Assembly (NCBI GenBank): GCA_028280505.1
Contig: JANQLO010000053.1
Span: 1 to 64,000, forward strand
DNA: 64,000 nucleotides
Direction: 5' to 3'
Source: Chromatiales bacterium
GTDB taxonomy: Bacteria > Pseudomonadota > Gammaproteobacteria > Chromatiales > Chromatiaceae
Part shown: positions 7,701 to 15,184 of the stretch, one piece after another
Position numbering within the stretch: position 1 is the first letter of the stretch
How the letters are laid out: each line of letters begins with the position of its first letter
Translations under genes and position numbers: made by a program
The notes under the pieces: generated by a model
What the model saw: the letters and a program-made list of their open reading frames with translations, nothing else
What the model was told of the DNA's origin: nothing
Databases searched by the model: none

Positions 7701-10670
7701 GCGGGCACGCAGACCTTCGCGCTCGCCGCGAGTATCGCCGTTGTCCACCGACGATGCCGTGACAGCCAGGGTCGCGCCGGACTGCATCAAGCCGCCGACA
7801 TTGTCCACTTGCCCGGCAGACAACGACAAGTCGCCTTCCGCCAGCAGCGTGCCGGCCGTGTTGTCCAGGGTGTCGAGCCCGACATCGATGGATGCCGTGG
7901 CGCCGATGTAACCGTTGTCGTTGGTGAGTCGGCCCGCCCGAACGACGAGATCTTCTTGGCTGACGATGCCGCCCGACCCGGAGGTCGCACCGTTATCCAA
8001 CACCCCGCCGTTGATATCGATCGATAGCGCCGAACGCGATTGAATCAGGCCCAGGCGATTGTCAAGGTAGCCCTCGTTACCCGGTTCGCCGCTCTGCAGG
8101 TTCACGCGATTGCCGGATATCGTCGCATGTCGATTGTCCAACAAACCGACGCTGTTGATATGGATATCGGCACTACCGTTCAGATACCCATGGCGATTGT
8201 CGAGACTGGCGACATCGAACCGAGTTGCACCGGCGGCACCAATGTATCCCCGCTGGTTATTCAGCTTGCCGCTGCTGACGTCCAGCCTTCCCGCGCTGGC
8301 GATCCCCCTGTCGAGTGCCGCGTCGGCATTGAGACGCTGGTTCTTCTCACTCAGGACATTCAACAGCTCGGCATTCTCGGTGCTCAAGCGCATGTCCGAC
8401 CCGGATTGAAGCAATCCGTCGGTATTGTCCAGGGTGCCGCCACTGCTGATCGACAAGGCCTCCTGCGCGATCAGACGGCCATCGTTGTTGTCCAGGCCGG
8501 CTGCGAGCACGATGTCGATACCGCTGTCGGAACTGATCCAACCCCGTTCACTGTTGTCCAGGCGGTCTGCATTCAAGCGCAAAAGATCGGCGCTGCTGAT
8601 CAACCCTCCGGCATTGTCGATGGCATACGCCGCATCAATGGTCAACGCAGCGCCGGGACCGGAGGGACCGGCCTCGATCGAAGCGATAACGCCGTTACGG
8701 TTATCGATGGAATAGGCCTCTAAAGCCAGGTCGCCCCGCGTGCTGATCCGCCCGGCACGATTGTCGAGCGCACCGGTGAAACGCATCGCCCCTTGACTGG
8801 AATCGGCACGCTGCTCGATCTTGCCGGCCTGGTTGTTCAAGGTGTCGGCCCGAATATCTAGGCGATCACCGGCGGCAAGCCCACGTCGATTGTCGAGATG
8901 CGTCTCGACCGTTAGTTCCAGGTGGCCGTTGCTCTGTAACAGGCCGTCGCGATTGTCGAGACCGACACCGTCGACGAACAAACCGCCTTCACCGGCATGT
9001 CCGATAACTCCGCCCGAGTTATCGATGTGCCGCGCGTCGATCTCGGCGTTTCGACTGTTCGTGGCGATCACGCCGTCGCGATTGTCCAGCTTGCCATCCA
9101 ACAGCAACTGCAGGTCTTGCTCACCGGTTTGCACGAGCCGGCCCTGTCGGTTATCGATCGCGGCAACCGAGATCTCCAGTCGATCCGCCTCCAGCAAACC
9201 CTCGTGGTTCGACAACGCACCACCGGCGGTCTCGAGACGTAAGGTGCCCGTGGTGGAGACGCTCGCCCGGGCCGTATCGATGTCGCCGCGGCTGGAAGAC
9301 AAGGCGATGTTCTCCGCTTGCGTCTTCGAGTCGCTCAAATCGACGGAAGCGGCATCGATGTTCAAATCCTCGGCCGCCATGTTTCGTCCGTTCGCGGCGA
9401 CAGCGCCACCGGCATCGAGATCCAGCTGTCCCGTCTCGTTCGCAGACAGCGTATCGTCGACCCCGGCGGCCAGGATCGAGGTATTGCCGCTCTCGATATC
9501 CTCGCCGGCGTCCAGGCGAACATGCCGTCCGGCGGCGACGATGCGTTCGTTAGCGATATCGCCCCCGGTGTCGATACGCGTATCGCGCCGGGCATAGATA
9601 GAACCCGTATTATCGACATCGCCGCTCATCGCGACCTTGACATCGGTCGCCGCCGACACCAGGCCGGTATTGATCAGCCTGCCGTCGGCGGTCAAGGAGA
9701 GTTCCCCGGTCGATGCGCCGATCTCGCCGGCATTGCGCACGCCCACGCCTTTTTCCGTGCCGACCAGGAAGATCTTGCCGGCATACATGCCACCGAGATG
9801 GGCCACGTCCAGCGCGAACTCCGGCGCGTCGCCATCCGCATCGGCGTCGAGCGGGTCCGCGGCCAGGTTGTCGGCGCTGACTTCGTTTCTACCCGTGGTG
9901 ACGCGAAGCTCACTTGCCTGGATATCCGCGTTCACCTTGACCACCCGGGCAATCAGATCGGTATAGTCGCTATCGTCGGCATTGAGACCGCGACCTTTTA
10001 CTTCGATGGTGCCGGTCTCGACCCGATAACCCGACAAGCCGCCGTTCTCGATAAGCGGACGACCGGTGGTCAGCGTGGAACGGCTCGTGTTGATGAAACC
10101 GCAGCCGTCACAGGTGATCCCCGCCGGATTGGCGACCACGACCTGGGCGCGTCTGCCGGCAACCTCGATGAAACCGTTCAGGACCGACGGGTTCGCGGCA
10201 TTCACCTCGTTGAGAATCAGGCTCGCTTCGCCCCGACCCAGGTTGGGATTGGATGCCACGAAACCACCGATATGGGTATTCGTCGGCACCCTGGAGTTGT
10301 TCAGGATCACACCTTGCCGACCGACGTCGAACTGGCTGTAGGTGTTGCGCGAAACGCCCGCGGCGCTCGGCGTCTGGATATTGACCAGCGGCGTCCCGTT
10401 TGCCGACTGGCCCAGGGTCGGTCGCTGGGACGCCGGGGCGCCGTTGTCGACGCGAATCTCCGCAACCGCGGTCTCCACCCAGGCGAACGGCGCACCGGTC
10501 GCGATCAATACGGACAGCACGATCGGCCTAGCACGAAAGACAGGTTTTTGCGGCAACGCCGTACTGATGGGCTTGCACTTACCCTTGCCCTGCCGACGAG
10601 CGAGTTCCGCGACCACGATCCAGATGCCGCGGGTCTTGCTGAAGATGACGCGATAGAGATGTTTGTTCAT
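1335..10670 (-). CDS. cdiA: CdiA: giant TpsA-family contact-dependent inhibition effector
   Basis: This 3,111-aa two-partner-secretion effector begins MNKHLYRVIFSKTRGIWIVV, an extended signal peptide region, and cleavage is plausible after AVA (about residue 70). The TPS/haemagglutination domain follows, with NPNL at 141-144 and NPAG at 181-184. Residues ~300-1,250 are dozens of ~20-residue FHA repeats around 'LDNRxGxI'. A conserved block at ~1,520-1,640 (LTGQRYLAGY, SDIVWLVEQ, VLVPQVY) is typical of the middle of large CdiA/FHA proteins. A second repeat region runs to ~2,500. A pretoxin-like segment (AHALVGGITALIGGG, then DRYNRQLHP) lies near 2,550-2,620. The last ~153 residues are a cysteine-peptidase-like toxin. 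A gap of 12 bases follows cdiC, with an AGGGAAGA ribosome site. CdiB exports it to the cell surface. Confidence 0.93.
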   Translation of the reverse strand: MNKHLYRVIFSKTRGIWIVVAELARRQGKGKCKPISTALPQKPVFRARPIVLSVLIATGAPFAWVETAVAEIRVDNGAPASQRPTLGQSANGTPLVNIQTPSAAGVSRNTYSQFDVGRQGVILNNSRVPTNTHIGGFVASNPNLGRGEASLILNEVNAANPSVLNGFIEVAGRRAQVVVANPAGITCDGCGFINTSRSTLTTGRPLIENGGLSGYRVETGTIEVKGRGLNADDSDYTDLIARVVKVNADIQASELRVTTGRNEVSADNLAADPLDADADGDAPEFALDVAHLGGMYAGKIFLVGTEKGVGVRNAGEIGASTGELSLTADGRLINTGLVSAATDVKVAMSGDVDNTGSIYARRDTRIDTGGDIANERIVAAGRHVRLDAGEDIESGNTSILAAGVDDTLSANETGQLDLDAGGAVAANGRNMAAEDLNIDAASVDLSDSKTQAENIALSSSRGDIDTARASVSTTGTLRLETAGGALSNHEGLLEADRLEISVAAIDNRQGRLVQTGEQDLQLLLDGKLDNRDGVIATNSRNAEIDARHIDNSGGVIGHAGEGGLFVDGVGLDNRDGLLQSNGHLELTVETHLDNRRGLAAGDRLDIRADTLNNQAGKIEQRADSSQGAMRFTGALDNRAGRISTRGDLALEAYSIDNRNGVIASIEAGPSGPGAALTIDAAYAIDNAGGLISSADLLRLNADRLDNSERGWISSDSGIDIVLAAGLDNNDGRLIAQEALSISSGGTLDNTDGLLQSGSDMRLSTENAELLNVLSEKNQRLNADAALDRGIASAGRLDVSSGKLNNQRGYIGAAGATRFDVASLDNRHGYLNGSADIHINSVGLLDNRHATISGNRVNLQSGEPGNEGYLDNRLGLIQSRSALSIDINGGVLDNGATSGSGGIVSQEDLVVRAGRLTNDNGYIGATASIDVGLDTLDNTAGTLLAEGDLSLSAGQVDNVGGLMQSGATLAVTASSVDNGDTRGEREGLRARDLDLRVDTLDNRQGFIGASDQNRLQVAYHLINTDGLITSLDRAVVHDSGLGQLVISNDGGEILAARAIAMTAVALAGTGGVETAGDIVLNLLSDFDHSGELRADNNLTMTITGDLINNGKLSAVNQLSIEADNIDNRSDAEISAVTTLLDASGQILNRGLIDGQMTHITTALLDNLGSGRVYGDHLAIDADTVRNRMEGAVAGTLAARNRLDLGVGDLENRDGALIFSGGDLAIGGELDGSNKATGRVGHVLNASSTIEALGGVDIDVDRLENIDEHYSLDKVEVGDTSHREYQPRGSSARYDHDKVRWGRTRRGESKIVWPVEAEDFYVYEYRRIVAEDRIANLAPAQLLAGGNMRIDAEHVLNDQSKILAGGTLTVNAATLENKEIKLERSSKDNGTVYFTWVKSCGKDDHCRVNEPRSAYRPPAVIETLSTLSGVVDQHMSISPGNAGPDAHIAKGSEKLALGAGDVHANSAHEAGELPGSLSLDTPGEQPIGDDDLDRVGRTGGVLNLPSSSLFSTNLGDVDRPLIETDERFTSYRNWLNSNYALGKLPNNGDLVQRRLGDGFVEQRLVQQQIAQLTGQRYLAGYNDDEEQYRDLLDAGVSFALAYDLKPGIALSEAQIAQLTSDIVWLVEQTVRLGNGSTVKVLVPQVYAVVQQGDLNGGGALLGGRNVDLTIGDRLINSGRLLAEDTLLAASGDIENRQGAIAARQQQLKATGDIVNESGLIQAEDTLIVQADGDIDVGSLVRVATSEVGANRFERVTLDGIGTLMVTGPNATLSTAAGGDLNLRGAAVVNTGEGGQTTLTAGNDINVDSVTTRRRDAMVWDARNHLTMGQSNEVGSLLSGEGDITLAAGRDLNIRASHIDTDGALVGVAGRDIAIDAGEDTRLHDENHYFRDSGFLSKKTTVRRYYRESTTVQGSTISAGSAHLDVGRDVGVTGSSIVTDGDLALRAGRDITIDAAENSRRHSDFVSKKKSGIMSGGSFGVFVGTRQQASDIAERQTQQVGSTLGSLSGNVSLVADNDVRVRASDILARDGNVRLEGDNVHLDAGHDTLDRDERHTYKQSGLTIALSGGAVSAVQQIQHSAERIDGAEDDRLRALHAWRIARVAQDLPAQTEQLQHAIENGTSAGSGVNLSVSLGSSKSEQTHTVRNRTALGSSVIADGDVAIVARGDADRAGSGDIVSRGSLIEGHNIRLDAHDAIELRSAENQRRDDSESRSSSAGIGISFGSDGFNVFVEGSQARGEENRSDDRYLETQVNAREQVEITSGGDTLLEGAQVNAEQITARIGGDLNIVSQQDREHYRNRQNSMGGRVGVGIGPSAPVNLNLNYSELKADAEYVAVQEQSGFFAGQGGFDVEVGGNTHLEGGAIVSSADAAANRLSTETLSYNELRNHAEYDIESKSIGFSTGLSGNLLSDPGQALKGGGLPGGLSGGYAQDSDSASNTTYAAISDGDIEVRANPGVSLDGLKRSREQAHQVLERIFDEGKVDAIEEQRELTQIFAEEAYIQVGNLYEEVENLEGVLAADEAAAEKGENLLTEAQRRQIEDRAAQLRETLPDKAIAHALVGGITALIGGGNFMQGAAAAGLNELAAQQLAEQLPESDLLRNLAAVAIGSVVGGQQGGLITGTADRYNRQLHPKEIDWIEANVEAFATHLSAQEGRAVSEGEARFRLVQQALKEIDLGMRLTLDHGIDEQASAYLQTAQETFENELGKAQQLFTVEGNQYVRPELYLYETDLAYYRENVHPGVEYTPGEGLTAFLNDYKEKGDAFIADLPEKTQAEVKRLLQAYKDNPEAVTDYLKSQSMKAAQRAAEGVVAVIALQQCLKSMECVAGKMDETAEVIGEIWEDISDGFKRQGKGLVGSGEAVFDDETAKRLNEIYGQDVSGMAQTILAANAGLVLLEVVPLAKAGKLAKIGGKFGKDKPDADRSQLPDTQKTDAGDGGTVVSEVTPDNDNSLVGELEPGNPRSSSIPRDGDRLVLDQGRLPTCGPNSCAMVLDSSGKKFDLNKLIADSKVTSQGAYMGDMAQALRNQGLVTARVKNRVTIEQLAEATSNGNPAVVATRLDRGGHAVVVDGITMRQGQMVVAIRDPALGRQYFTPLDEFSERFSGQAILTNSKNP

Positions 10671-10682
10671 GTTCTTCCCTGT

Positions 10683-11219
10683 TTAGACCGATTGGCGCTG
10701 GAGCAGCGGTCGATCGTCGAAATAGTCTCGTGCCCGTTGCCTGTCGACACGGCGTCCTGTGATCTGGTACACGGCTACGGAACCGTCTTTCTTCGGTCGG
10801 CTCAATGCGCGCACGCAGACCTCGGGCATCAGTTCGCGGCGCAATGCCTCGAGTGCCCGAAGGCTGTGACCGAAGGGCGCGACCCAGTCGATTACCCAAT
10901 AACGATCGCCGCTGTGCCAATCCTCATTGGCCAGAAGGCGTTGCGGGTTGTCGATGAACAGCCGTTCACGTTCGGCGTCGAAATAGGCAAAGCTGCTATA
11001 GAACACGGGTTTGCCTCCTTCGGTCGCCAATACGAACTGGCCACGCGTTATGGCTGGCAACAACAACCCGGTCAACTCGGCAACCGTGACCTGCTGATGA
11101 CGCTTGGAGTGCATCCACAGCCAGATCGCCGAGCCCAATGCCTCAGCCTGGTTGTACGGCATACCGCTCGAGGGAGAGAGATACTCCAGTACCGGGCCGT
11201 CCGTGATTCGTTCCGCCAT
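10683..11219 (-). CDS. cdiC: CdiC: HlyC-type toxin-activating lysine acyltransferase
   Basis: This 178-aa cytoplasmic protein matches HlyC/RTX-activating acyltransferases along its length: 'LGSAIWLWMHSKRH', 'LLPAITRGQFVLAT', then 'DWHSGDRYWVIDWVAPFG' and a C-terminal 'GRRVDRQRARDYF'. H41 and D111 correspond to the HlyC catalytic His and Asp. HlyC uses acyl-ACP to acylate internal lysines of RTX toxins; CdiC homologues between cdiB and cdiA lipidate CdiA in a subset of CDI systems and aid target-cell recognition. The gene starts 2 bases after the cdiB stop and ends 12 bases before cdiA, so the substrate is almost certainly this CdiA. No RTX toxin is visible in the window. Confidence 0.9.
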   Translation of the reverse strand: MAERITDGPVLEYLSPSSGMPYNQAEALGSAIWLWMHSKRHQQVTVAELTGLLLPAITRGQFVLATEGGKPVFYSSFAYFDAERERLFIDNPQRLLANEDWHSGDRYWVIDWVAPFGHSLRALEALRRELMPEVCVRALSRPKKDGSVAVYQITGRRVDRQRARDYFDDRPLLQRQSV

Positions 11220-11221
11220 CC

Positions 11222-12916
11222 TCAGTATTCCCAGCTCAGATCGATGTCGAGCGTGCTGTCGTCGGTGCTGAAGCCACGTGGCCTAGACACCGGCCGTCCC
11301 GCTGACAGCTGATAGTTAAACCCGCCGAAATTACCGCGTAATCCCAGTGATACGCCGGCCAGGCGCCGCCCGGTAAGAAACTCGCTGCCCTTACCGCTAA
11401 CCCTGCCGTAATCGAAACCCAGAAAGAGTTCCGTATTGCTGTCGGGTATGAGCCAACCCACGTCGTTCTGCAGATACCAGCCCCGGTCCGCGGCCAACGA
11501 GACCTCGCCGTCGAACCCGCGTACGCTGTACCGACCACCGATGGTCAACTGATCCTGTGACGTGAGTGGTGTATCCGTCCACTGACGAAAAAACCGGCTG
11601 TTCCAGCGAAAACGTTCGCCGCCCAATTCGAACGGCAACGACAATGCGGTTCGCAGATGAACGATCTCGGACAGGGCCGTACCGCTGTCGCTCGCTTCCT
11701 CAGGCGCCGGGTTGGCACCGAACCAACGCGTGCCCTTTCGATACGAAATCGAACTATCCAGCGTGGCCCGATCCAGAAAATAACGATTGCTCAGACTCAG
11801 ATCCCAGTAAGCCGTTTCCCGACGCTGGATCTCGACCTCGACGTCCCGGATGTAGTTTCTCGATCGGCGCTGCGTCAACGCCAGGTTTAGGGATGTCTTC
11901 GAGCGCGCGGAACGATGCACCACCCGTCCGACATCGAAGGTTCTGACACGGCTTCTGCCGCTGTATTCGACATCTTCCGTCAACCCGGCCACGGTCTGCA
12001 GCCATTCGAAACCGCTGACGGTGTAGCCGACCATCCAGTAACCCAGGGGTACGGAGAAATGCCCGACGTAGTTGTCGGAGCCCACGTCGTCATTCTTATG
12101 AAGATCCACGCCACGGGACACGTAAAACAAATCACTCAGACCCAACGCATTATCGAAGTACAGGGTTGCCGTTCCCCAGTACTTACCCGTGCCCTCGGAA
12201 CCGCCGTTGTCCACCGACAACGCGACGCGCCAGATCCTGTCCTGCCGCCAATCGACAACGACATCGCTCTCGCCGGGCAGTTCGCCGGGTATCAGATTGA
12301 AGTTTGCCTGCACCGTGGGCAGGCGCTGAAGATTCTCCAGGCCTTGTTCAATATCGCGCAGGTCGAGTAACTCACCCGCACCACTGGGTATCGCCGTGCC
12401 CAGATTAGTTCGCCCTTCCGAAGACAGCTCGATCTTTCTAACGACGCCCGGCACTACGACCAGACGAAGCGCACCGTTCGAGAGGTCCTGCTGCGGCACC
12501 AGGACCCGGGTGGTGATCAGACCCCGCCCTACCCAAAGATCCTGCAAACGCGACATGAGCAATCGAATACCGTTCACTCCCAGGCATTTGCCCAAGGCAT
12601 TGTCCACGATGGCTCGAGCAGCTTGCGCACCGGGAAGGGTCTCCGTTCCGGCAAGCGTGATCTCGTCCATGACGAAGCATGGCGTTTCTTCCGGATAGGC
12701 TTGGTCTACAAGACCGGACTCGGGCAACAAGCGGACATCGGGAGCCTCGGGCTTCAGCTGCCGTTCGAGCGCTTGCTGTCTTTCCTGCTGGCGCTGTAAC
12801 TCCCGGTCCCCCGGACTCAAGGTAGCCGCCGTCAGGCATTGACTGCCCGACAACAACAAAAAGGCAACGAGATATTTGAGACGGGCGGCGTTACACCCAT
12901 TTCGCAACAACAACAT
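11222..12916 (-). CDS. cdiB: CdiB: TpsB/ShlB-family outer-membrane transporter
   Basis: This 564-aa Omp85-superfamily two-partner-secretion pore has an N-terminal signal peptide (YLVAFLLLSGSQCLTA). It is followed by a Gln/Arg-rich linker and two POTRA domains ('CFVMDEITLAGTETLPGA', 'LRLVVVPGVVRKIELS'), then a 16-strand barrel starting around 'VVVDWRQDRIWRVALSVDN'. The barrel-inserted loop motif VRGF is at 465-468, and the chain ends in Tyr (LDIDLSWEY), a usual outer-membrane C-terminus. It should recognise the TPS domain of the CdiA two genes downstream. It is the first gene of the cdi operon; a 557-bp AT-rich gap upstream holds the likely promoter. Confidence 0.93.
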   Translation of the reverse strand: MLLLRNGCNAARLKYLVAFLLLSGSQCLTAATLSPGDRELQRQQERQQALERQLKPEAPDVRLLPESGLVDQAYPEETPCFVMDEITLAGTETLPGAQAARAIVDNALGKCLGVNGIRLLMSRLQDLWVGRGLITTRVLVPQQDLSNGALRLVVVPGVVRKIELSSEGRTNLGTAIPSGAGELLDLRDIEQGLENLQRLPTVQANFNLIPGELPGESDVVVDWRQDRIWRVALSVDNGGSEGTGKYWGTATLYFDNALGLSDLFYVSRGVDLHKNDDVGSDNYVGHFSVPLGYWMVGYTVSGFEWLQTVAGLTEDVEYSGRSRVRTFDVGRVVHRSARSKTSLNLALTQRRSRNYIRDVEVEIQRRETAYWDLSLSNRYFLDRATLDSSISYRKGTRWFGANPAPEEASDSGTALSEIVHLRTALSLPFELGGERFRWNSRFFRQWTDTPLTSQDQLTIGGRYSVRGFDGEVSLAADRGWYLQNDVGWLIPDSNTELFLGFDYGRVSGKGSEFLTGRRLAGVSLGLRGNFGGFNYQLSAGRPVSRPRGFSTDDSTLDIDLSWEY

Positions 12917-13473
12917 CTAACCAGATCCATCCAGCAAGATAGCGAAATCGTGCAACGCAACTGAACGACAGATCGCCGCTACAGTGTTACGAGTACGTGC
13001 TATAGCTTACATACATCTACAAAACAGGCGCGATACTAAATCAATAAATCTTATATTTTCAAGATAAATGAAACATTTAAGCACTTTATTTCTTCAACAT
13101 TCCGTTTCGACGGAAATCAATAATTTTTCGCATAAAACCAGTCGAAAAAATCGATGAATAGAAATAAAAAATCATTACTCTGCACGGCGTTCACAAAGCA
13201 TAGGCATTGAAGAATGCAATACATGAAAGAGGGCACATCCGGCAACGAAAGTCCGTACCGAACACAGAGAAACGACACTTCATGCGAGACACTTCACTCA
13301 AGCGGTGAAGTCAGGTGATTTTCTGATATCCTGAAAGTCCTTTTATCTATACCGAGCTTTCCTGAGCAATCGGCAGAACGTACAAGCACTCACCTCTCGA
13401 TGCCGGAACCCGCGGGTAATTCTTTGACGCGGCTCAACTCGGCCGCTTCGCACTCGCCAAGGGACCTAATCGC
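12917..13473. other. AT-rich intergenic region between cdiB and the rnf operon
   Basis: These 557 bases contain no credible gene. The half nearest cdiB (about 12,960-13,200) is much more AT-rich than its surroundings and contains a candidate sigma-70 promoter. Inverted repeats are visible at 13,291-13,311 (ACTTCAC/GTGAAGT around a 7-base loop) and at 13,429-13,446 (GCGGC/GCCGC around 8 bases). The second lies just after the ferredoxin-reductase gene but has no U-tract, so it is not a convincing intrinsic terminator. Confidence 0.5.
13033..13062 (-). promoter_or_regulatory. Candidate sigma-70 promoter of the cdiBCAI operon
   Basis: On the minus strand, TTGAAA (-35, five of six matches) is followed after 18 bases by TAGTAT (-10, four of six matches) in an AT-rich setting. 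Transcription would start near 13,026 and leave a leader of about 110 nt before the cdiB ATG. This is recognised by eye in AT-rich DNA, where chance matches are common. Confidence 0.35.
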
Positions 13474-14334
13474 TCAGTTATAAACCAACTCCGACCACCG
13501 CCCCTCGGCACGCAAGTTCTCTTTGAACTTCAACCAGTCCGATTCGTCACCCGCCACATCGGCCATGATGTGATCGAAGATGATCGTGATCTTGTTGAGC
13601 CCCCCGAGATACACATAGGTATTCGGGTCTTGCATTAACGACCAGATGTCGTTGACGTGACCATCGAGCGTTTTCTTGAGCGATTCCTCTTCGCCTGCGG
13701 AACGCTGGCCGATCAACGAACGGAATGCCCTGAACGAGGCCTGATCGTAGTAGTTGGCGAGATCGTCCTGCTCGTCGTTTTCGTACAGCAGGTCCATACC
13801 GCTGTGAACGCCGTAATACAGCCGCACCTGGCCACGCCAGATACCGTAGTCCCGGTAGATCTCCTGGACGAAGCTGCGAAACGGCGCCACACCGGTACCG
13901 GTGCCGATCATCAATAGGTTCGCACGGTCGTCTTGTGGAATGTTGAACGGACTGCGGAAAGGACCGGTGATGGTGATCTTTTGGCCCTTTTTGGCATCGC
14001 AAAGATAGTTCGAGGCAATACCCGGGTACAGCTCGCCGTTGATCTCGTCGATCGCAAAACAGCGTCGGACCAGCAGTTCCAGTTCAGTGCGTTTACGCAG
14101 ACCGCGTTTATGGCCACTGGCGATCGAGTAGCGACGGATATGATAGAGATTGCCCATCGGGTGCGGACCGGGCACGACCACGCCGATGCTCTGCCCGACC
14201 AGGTACTGGAAGGTCGGATCCTTGATACGCAGGGTAATGCGGCGCACCTCGTCGTGGTCTTCGGCGCTGACGCGCACATTGCCAACAATTACCGCTTGGC
14301 TGACGGGACCCAAGTCCTCGGAGGCCTCGATCAC
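13474..14334 (-). CDS. Ferredoxin-NADP+ reductase (plant-type FNR)
   Basis: This 286-aa soluble flavoprotein has the FAD-binding RRYS motif (67-70), the NADP(H)-binding 'GTGTGVAPFRSF' (144-155) and a C-terminal aromatic end 'WSELVYN', as in plant-type FNRs. It should exchange electrons between reduced ferredoxin (or flavodoxin) and NADP+. The start is GTG, preceded by AGGAG ten bases upstream. It is the last gene of the rnf cluster, 54 bases after the Cys-rich membrane protein. It gives the cluster a non-pumping outlet from ferredoxin to NADPH beside the ion-pumping Rnf route to NAD+. Confidence 0.85.
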   Translation of the reverse strand: MIEASEDLGPVSQAVIVGNVRVSAEDHDEVRRITLRIKDPTFQYLVGQSIGVVVPGPHPMGNLYHIRRYSIASGHKRGLRKRTELELLVRRCFAIDEINGELYPGIASNYLCDAKKGQKITITGPFRSPFNIPQDDRANLLMIGTGTGVAPFRSFVQEIYRDYGIWRGQVRLYYGVHSGMDLLYENDEQDDLANYYDQASFRAFRSLIGQRSAGEEESLKKTLDGHVNDIWSLMQDPNTYVYLGGLNKITIIFDHIMADVAGDESDWLKFKENLRAEGRWSELVYN

Positions 14335-14388
14335 TCTTTTCTTGCTCCTGGGGTTTACTGCTTATCACACCGTTGCGGCGCGAGCGGA

Positions 14389-14601
14389 TCAATCTTGATA
14401 GCGGGCTTCGCGTTTACCGGTATCCGGCACGGAACAGCTTCCTTGACTGCACGAGCAAGAACAGCCGTCGCAGCCCCCATCCTGGCGATAAGGGCCCAAT
14501 TCCGGGTGACGAGCGGCAAAACGACGATAGACATTCTGAACATACGACCAACCGACCAAGGCGGCGAATATTACCAGACTCGCGAACAGGAATTCAGCCA
14601 T
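14389..14601 (-). CDS. Cys-rich single-helix membrane protein of the rnf operon
   Basis: This 70-aa protein has one N-terminal membrane helix (FLFASLVIFAALVGWSYV) and then a short tail with five clustered cysteines, 'GGCDGCSCSCSQGSC'. I chose the ATG at 14,601 because it overlaps the rnfA stop in ATGGCTGA, a typical coupled start; a longer start at 14,622 is less likely. The layout recalls FeoB-associated Cys-rich membrane proteins. It also resembles NqrM, which delivers iron for maturation of the related Na+-NQR enzyme. By analogy it may help build the Fe site or Fe-S clusters of Rnf, but this is inference. Confidence 0.7.
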   Translation of the reverse strand: MAEFLFASLVIFAALVGWSYVQNVYRRFAARHPELGPYRQDGGCDGCSCSCSQGSCSVPDTGKREARYQD

Positions 14602-15184
14602 GCGAGCTCCCGAGCCCGGCAAAGCCCATGAACGCCAGCGAAAGCAGGCCGGCGAGCATCAGGCTCATGGCCGCACCCTGGCTCACGGTGGGCACGTCGG
14701 CCAACTCCAGTTTTTCGCGCAGCCCCGCCATCAGCATCAGGGCCAGGGTAAAACCGACACCCGCGCCCAGCGCGTAGACCACGCTTTGGCCGAAATCGTA
14801 TTCCTTCGCGGTCTGGAACAGCGCCAGACCGAGGATGGCGCAGTTGGTCGTGATCAATGGGAGAAAGATTCCCAGGCTGCGGAACAACGCCGGGCTGAAA
14901 CGTTTGATGAACATCTCGACCAGCTGCACCGCCGATGCGATCACCGCGATGTAGCAGATCAGGCGCAGAAACATGAGATCGAGTTCGCCCAGCACCCAGT
15001 TGATGCCGTAGGCCGCGATCGAGCTGACCAGCATCACGAACATCGTCGCCAGGCCCATGTTCCAGGCCGTCTCTTTTTTCGCCGACACGCCGAGGAAAGG
15101 GCAGATACCGAGGAACAGGGCCAACACGAAATTGTTGACCACGGCCGCATTCAAAAAGATGAAGCCCAGCGATTCAGCCTGCAT
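14594..15184 (-). CDS. rnfA: RnfA: electron transport complex membrane subunit A
   Basis: This 196-aa integral membrane protein has about six helices. It carries RnfA/RsxA/NqrE-family features: 'AAVVNNFVLALFLGICPFLGVS' near the N-terminus and 'RSLGIFLPLITTNCAILGLALF' in the middle. The conserved Cys residues in the antiparallel membrane repeats of RnfA and RnfE hold a membrane-embedded Fe-S/iron site. Its start overlaps the end of rnfE by 11 bases, and its stop overlaps the next gene, so translation is coupled. It works with RnfD, E and G in the ion-translocating core. Confidence 0.93.
   Translation of the reverse strand: MQAESLGFIFLNAAVVNNFVLALFLGICPFLGVSAKKETAWNMGLATMFVMLVSSIAAYGINWVLGELDLMFLRLICYIAVIASAVQLVEMFIKRFSPALFRSLGIFLPLITTNCAILGLALFQTAKEYDFGQSVVYALGAGVGFTLALMLMAGLREKLELADVPTVSQGAAMSLMLAGLLSLAFMGFAGLGSSHG

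Noticed and set aside
1335-10670. CdiA as a plain filamentous haemagglutinin
   Set aside because: The enzyme-like C-terminal tip, the pretoxin segment and the adjacent immunity-size gene make a CDI effector much more likely than a pure adhesin.
9318-11312. 664-codon plus-strand open frame across the cdiA start
   Set aside because: It runs antisense through cdiA, cdiC and the end of cdiB, all of which have firm family signatures.
13291-13311. Hairpin ACTTCAC/GTGAAGT as a terminator of the rnf operon
   Set aside because: It is 160 bases past the last gene, has no T-run on the minus strand, and 7-base arms are expected by chance in such a region.
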